Part shown: one piece after another, positions 62,346 to 64,000 of the stretch
How positions within the stretch are numbered: the stretch's first letter is position 1
Layout: every line of letters starts with the position of its first letter
Source: Campylobacter fetus subsp. testudinum 03-427
GTDB lineage: Bacteria > Campylobacterota > Campylobacteria > Campylobacterales > Campylobacteraceae
Length of the DNA: 64,000 nucleotides
Direction of reading: 5' to 3'
Assembly: GCA_000495505.1 (NCBI GenBank)
Contig: CP006833.1
Span: forward strand, 1,054,001 to 1,118,000
The notes under the pieces: model-generated
Seen by the model: only the letters and a program-made list of their open reading frames with translations
Databases searched by the model: none
Told to the model about the DNA's origin: nothing
Position numbers and translations under genes: made by a program

Positions 62346-63401
62346 GTGAAAAGAGGAACTTTGCAAATCTACATACATATACCATTTTGTGAATCAAAAT
62401 GCCCTTACTGTGCTTTTGGCTCTCACAGCGATAAATTTAGTCTCACGAAGCGCTATTTTAACGCACTTAAAAGCGAAATAAACAAATCCATTTTAAATTT
62501 AAATGAAAAAATAAGTACGATTTTTATAGGTGGCGGTACGCCTAGTAGCGTTGAAGCTGGATTTTACTCAGATATTTTTGAAATTATGAAACCAAAACTT
62601 GCTAAAAACTGCGAGATAACAACCGAAGCAAACCCGAACTCAGCAAGCTTAAAATGGCTTTTAGGAATGAAGGAGTTTGGAGTAAATAGAGTAAGTTTCG
62701 GAGCTCAAAGTTTCAATGAAAAAAAGCTTAAGCTACTTGGTAGAATCCACTCAAAAAACGGTATTTCACAAGCTGTACAAAATGCCAAAATGGCCAAATT
62801 TAAAAACATAAATATAGATCTAATGTACGGAACAAAGCTTGATACGAAAAAACTTCTTTTGTCTGAAGTTGAAAATATTTTTAACTTAAATATATCTCAC
62901 GTTTCAGCCTACTCTTTGATGTTAGAAGAAAATACTCCATTTTTTGAACGTATAAATCTCAAAAAAGATAGCCCCTCACTAGCTAAATTTATGATACAAG
63001 AGTTGGAAAATATAGGTCACAAACAGTATGAAATATCAAATTTCGGAAAACCTTGCTTACATAATATAGGCTACTGGAAGCAAAAAGATTACCTTGGATT
63101 TGGAGCTTACGCAGTGGGAACTGTAGGAGAAAAACGATTGTATTCTCCATCAAATTTAGAAGCCTATATCAAAAATCCTTTTGAAAAATCAGTAGAAAAT
63201 TTAAGTAAAAAAGATAGATTAAACGAGCATATTTTTCTTGGGCTTAGAAGTATAGTTGGAGTTAAAAATTCAAATTTAAATGATCTGCAACGCCAAAAAG
63301 CAGATATTTTAGCTAAGAAAAATAGAATTTATATAAAAAATGGGCGCATTTTTAATAAAAACTTCTTACTTAGCGACGAAATTTATCTATTCTTAACCTA
63401 G
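62346..63401 (+). CDS. hemW: HemW-like radical SAM protein
   Basis: A 351-residue (from GTG 62346) radical SAM protein. Seen: the cluster motif CESKCPYCAFG, the SAM motif FIGGGTPSS, VSFGAQSFNEKKLKLLGR, and NIDLMYGT. It is HemN-like but has the HemW-type CxxxCxxC-A-F start and lacks the long HemN N-terminus; HemW inserts or carries haem rather than making it. The start is uncertain: a TTG at 62361 follows AGAGGA and gives a start of MQIYIHIPFC, which may be the real one. Divergent from nudH. Confidence 0.88.
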   Translation: MKRGTLQIYIHIPFCESKCPYCAFGSHSDKFSLTKRYFNALKSEINKSILNLNEKISTIFIGGGTPSSVEAGFYSDIFEIMKPKLAKNCEITTEANPNSASLKWLLGMKEFGVNRVSFGAQSFNEKKLKLLGRIHSKNGISQAVQNAKMAKFKNINIDLMYGTKLDTKKLLLSEVENIFNLNISHVSAYSLMLEENTPFFERINLKKDSPSLAKFMIQELENIGHKQYEISNFGKPCLHNIGYWKQKDYLGFGAYAVGTVGEKRLYSPSNLEAYIKNPFEKSVENLSKKDRLNEHIFLGLRSIVGVKNSNLNDLQRQKADILAKKNRIYIKNGRIFNKNFLLSDEIYLFLT

Positions 63402-63456
63402 CAATTAGAAAAAAAATTGTAAAATGCTATACAAAAATCTATAATTAGGAATACCT

Positions 63457-63912
63457 ATGTTTGGAATGAGCCTACCAGAAATAATCATAATAGCGATTAT
63501 TGCGGTTATTTTTTTAGGTCCTGATAAATTACCCGATGCTATGGTAAAAATAGCTAAGTTTTTCAAACTATTTAAGCAGACCGTAAATAGCGCAAAGAGT
63601 ACATTTGAGCAAGAAGTTAAGATAGCCGAACTCAAAGAGGATGCAAAAAAATATAAAGATAATATAGCAAACGCAGCTAGTAGCGTGCGCAAAAAGCTGA
63701 CTTTTGAGGAGCTTGATGAGCTAAAAAGTACTGTTGGTGACGCAAAAAGTAGCATAAATGAGAGTTTAGCAGATATCAAAAACGAGATAACTAAAGATCC
63801 TTTAACAATGCTAAATAACGATCCATTAAATAACGAAACTCCAAACGAACCATCAAGCAATCCATCACCAAATTTAAATTTAGAAAATAAAGAAATAAAA
63901 AAAGAGGCATAA
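63457..63912 (+). CDS. tatB: Twin-arginine translocase subunit TatB
   Basis: Inner-membrane receptor part of the Tat pathway that exports folded proteins with an RR signal. Seen: 151 residues, an N-terminal membrane helix (MSLPEIIIIAIIAVIFLGPD), the GPDKLPDAM hinge, an amphipathic helix, and a long charged Asn/Pro-rich tail. AGGAAT precedes the start. The stop overlaps the tatC start (TAATG). Confidence 0.93.
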   Translation: MFGMSLPEIIIIAIIAVIFLGPDKLPDAMVKIAKFFKLFKQTVNSAKSTFEQEVKIAELKEDAKKYKDNIANAASSVRKKLTFEELDELKSTVGDAKSSINESLADIKNEITKDPLTMLNNDPLNNETPNEPSSNPSPNLNLENKEIKKEA

Positions 63913-64000
63913 TGTTTGAAGATTTAAGACCACATTTAATAGAACTTAGAAAACGACTTATCATCAGTGCATTTGCTGTTATAGTATGCTTCATAATATG
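63912..64000 (+). CDS. tatC: Twin-arginine translocase subunit TatC (partial)
   Basis: First 29 codons of TatC, cut by the window end: MFEDLRPHLIELRKRLIIS, then the first membrane helix. The start matches the conserved TatC N-terminus (HLxELRxRL). It overlaps the tatB stop by one base. Confidence 0.9.
   Translation, partial: MFEDLRPHLIELRKRLIISAFAVIVCFII

Noticed and set aside
1-64000. CRISPR array, insertion sequence, prophage or integrase
   Set aside because: No regularly spaced repeats, transposase, recombinase or phage structural genes were seen; repeated A/T words are too short and irregular.
1-64000. tRNA, rRNA or tmRNA genes
   Set aside because: No cloverleaf-like G/C-rich segments or CCA ends stood out in any gap; a proper scan was not possible.

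Overview
The window looks like a chromosome segment of an AT-rich Campylobacterota bacterium, most likely Campylobacter. The evidence is gene content and neighbour order: katA with its ankyrin partner, lon-bamD, hrcA-grpE-dnaK, rrf2-flhA beside rpsO, dsbD-ppk2, and nudH-lysC-hobA-holB-folP-ligA-tlyA-ribF-cmoA. HobA is specific to this phylum. A species in or near the C. fetus group is an inference. I saw no rRNA, tRNA, insertion sequence, prophage or CRISPR array.

Layout. 0.1-2.9 kb: PHP phosphatase, glnA and a coiled-coil protein. 3.0-3.5 kb: remains of a TonB receptor/exbB pair. 3.7-6.0 kb: a ten-haem cytochrome whose base composition differs from its neighbours, then about 460 bp without a gene. 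6.4-8.5 kb: katA and its ankyrin partner with an intrinsic terminator between them. 8.7-10.8 kb: a TonB receptor carrying the OprC copper motif. 11-14 kb: lon and bamD. 14.2-20.7 kb: an L-fucose catabolic island lying between bamD and fliW, genes that I recall as adjacent in C. jejuni. 20.8-23.9 kb: fliW, three pseudopilin-like genes and hpf. 24-27.4 kb: peptidase, small lipoprotein, cmoB, a Cj0977-like hotdog protein and an MBL hydrolase. 27.5-34.1 kb: nadE, a DegT-like protein without the PLP lysine, lpxK, argB, a cutA-thrC fusion, kdsB and a cysteine-rich protein. 34.1-36.2 kb: tandem diguanylate cyclases. 36.2-39 kb: dsbD and ppk2. 39.1-42.4 kb: heat-shock operon under a CIRCE element. 42.5-43.0 kb: a small HTH gene pair. 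43-46.8 kb: rrf2-flhA-DHH operon. 47-48.8 kb: rpsO, pabB, pabC. 48.8-54.0 kb: an ABC importer with a phosphodiesterase and a HAD phosphatase. 54.1-64 kb: housekeeping genes ending in tatB and the start of tatC.

How the genes work together. The island encodes uptake (FucP), anomer conversion and lactone hydrolysis (one fused protein), oxidation (SDR), dehydration (UxaA family), aldol cleavage (DapA family) and an IclR regulator, with repeated TCGTATAT operator candidates. This is a non-phosphorylating L-fucose route to pyruvate and lactaldehyde. cmoA and cmoB, 28 kb apart, together make the cmo5U34 tRNA modification. PabB and PabC feed FolP. TonB receptor, cytochrome, DsbD, catalase and the Rrf2 regulator reflect a metal-, haem- and redox-centred microaerobic life.

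The most unusual items are the lactonase-mutarotase fusion, the CutA-threonine synthase fusion, the lysine-less DegT protein, the in-frame shrunken TonB receptor with its exbB stub, the terminator inside katA-ankyrin, and two apparently leaderless regulator genes. All calls come from reading the sequence; no database search was run.
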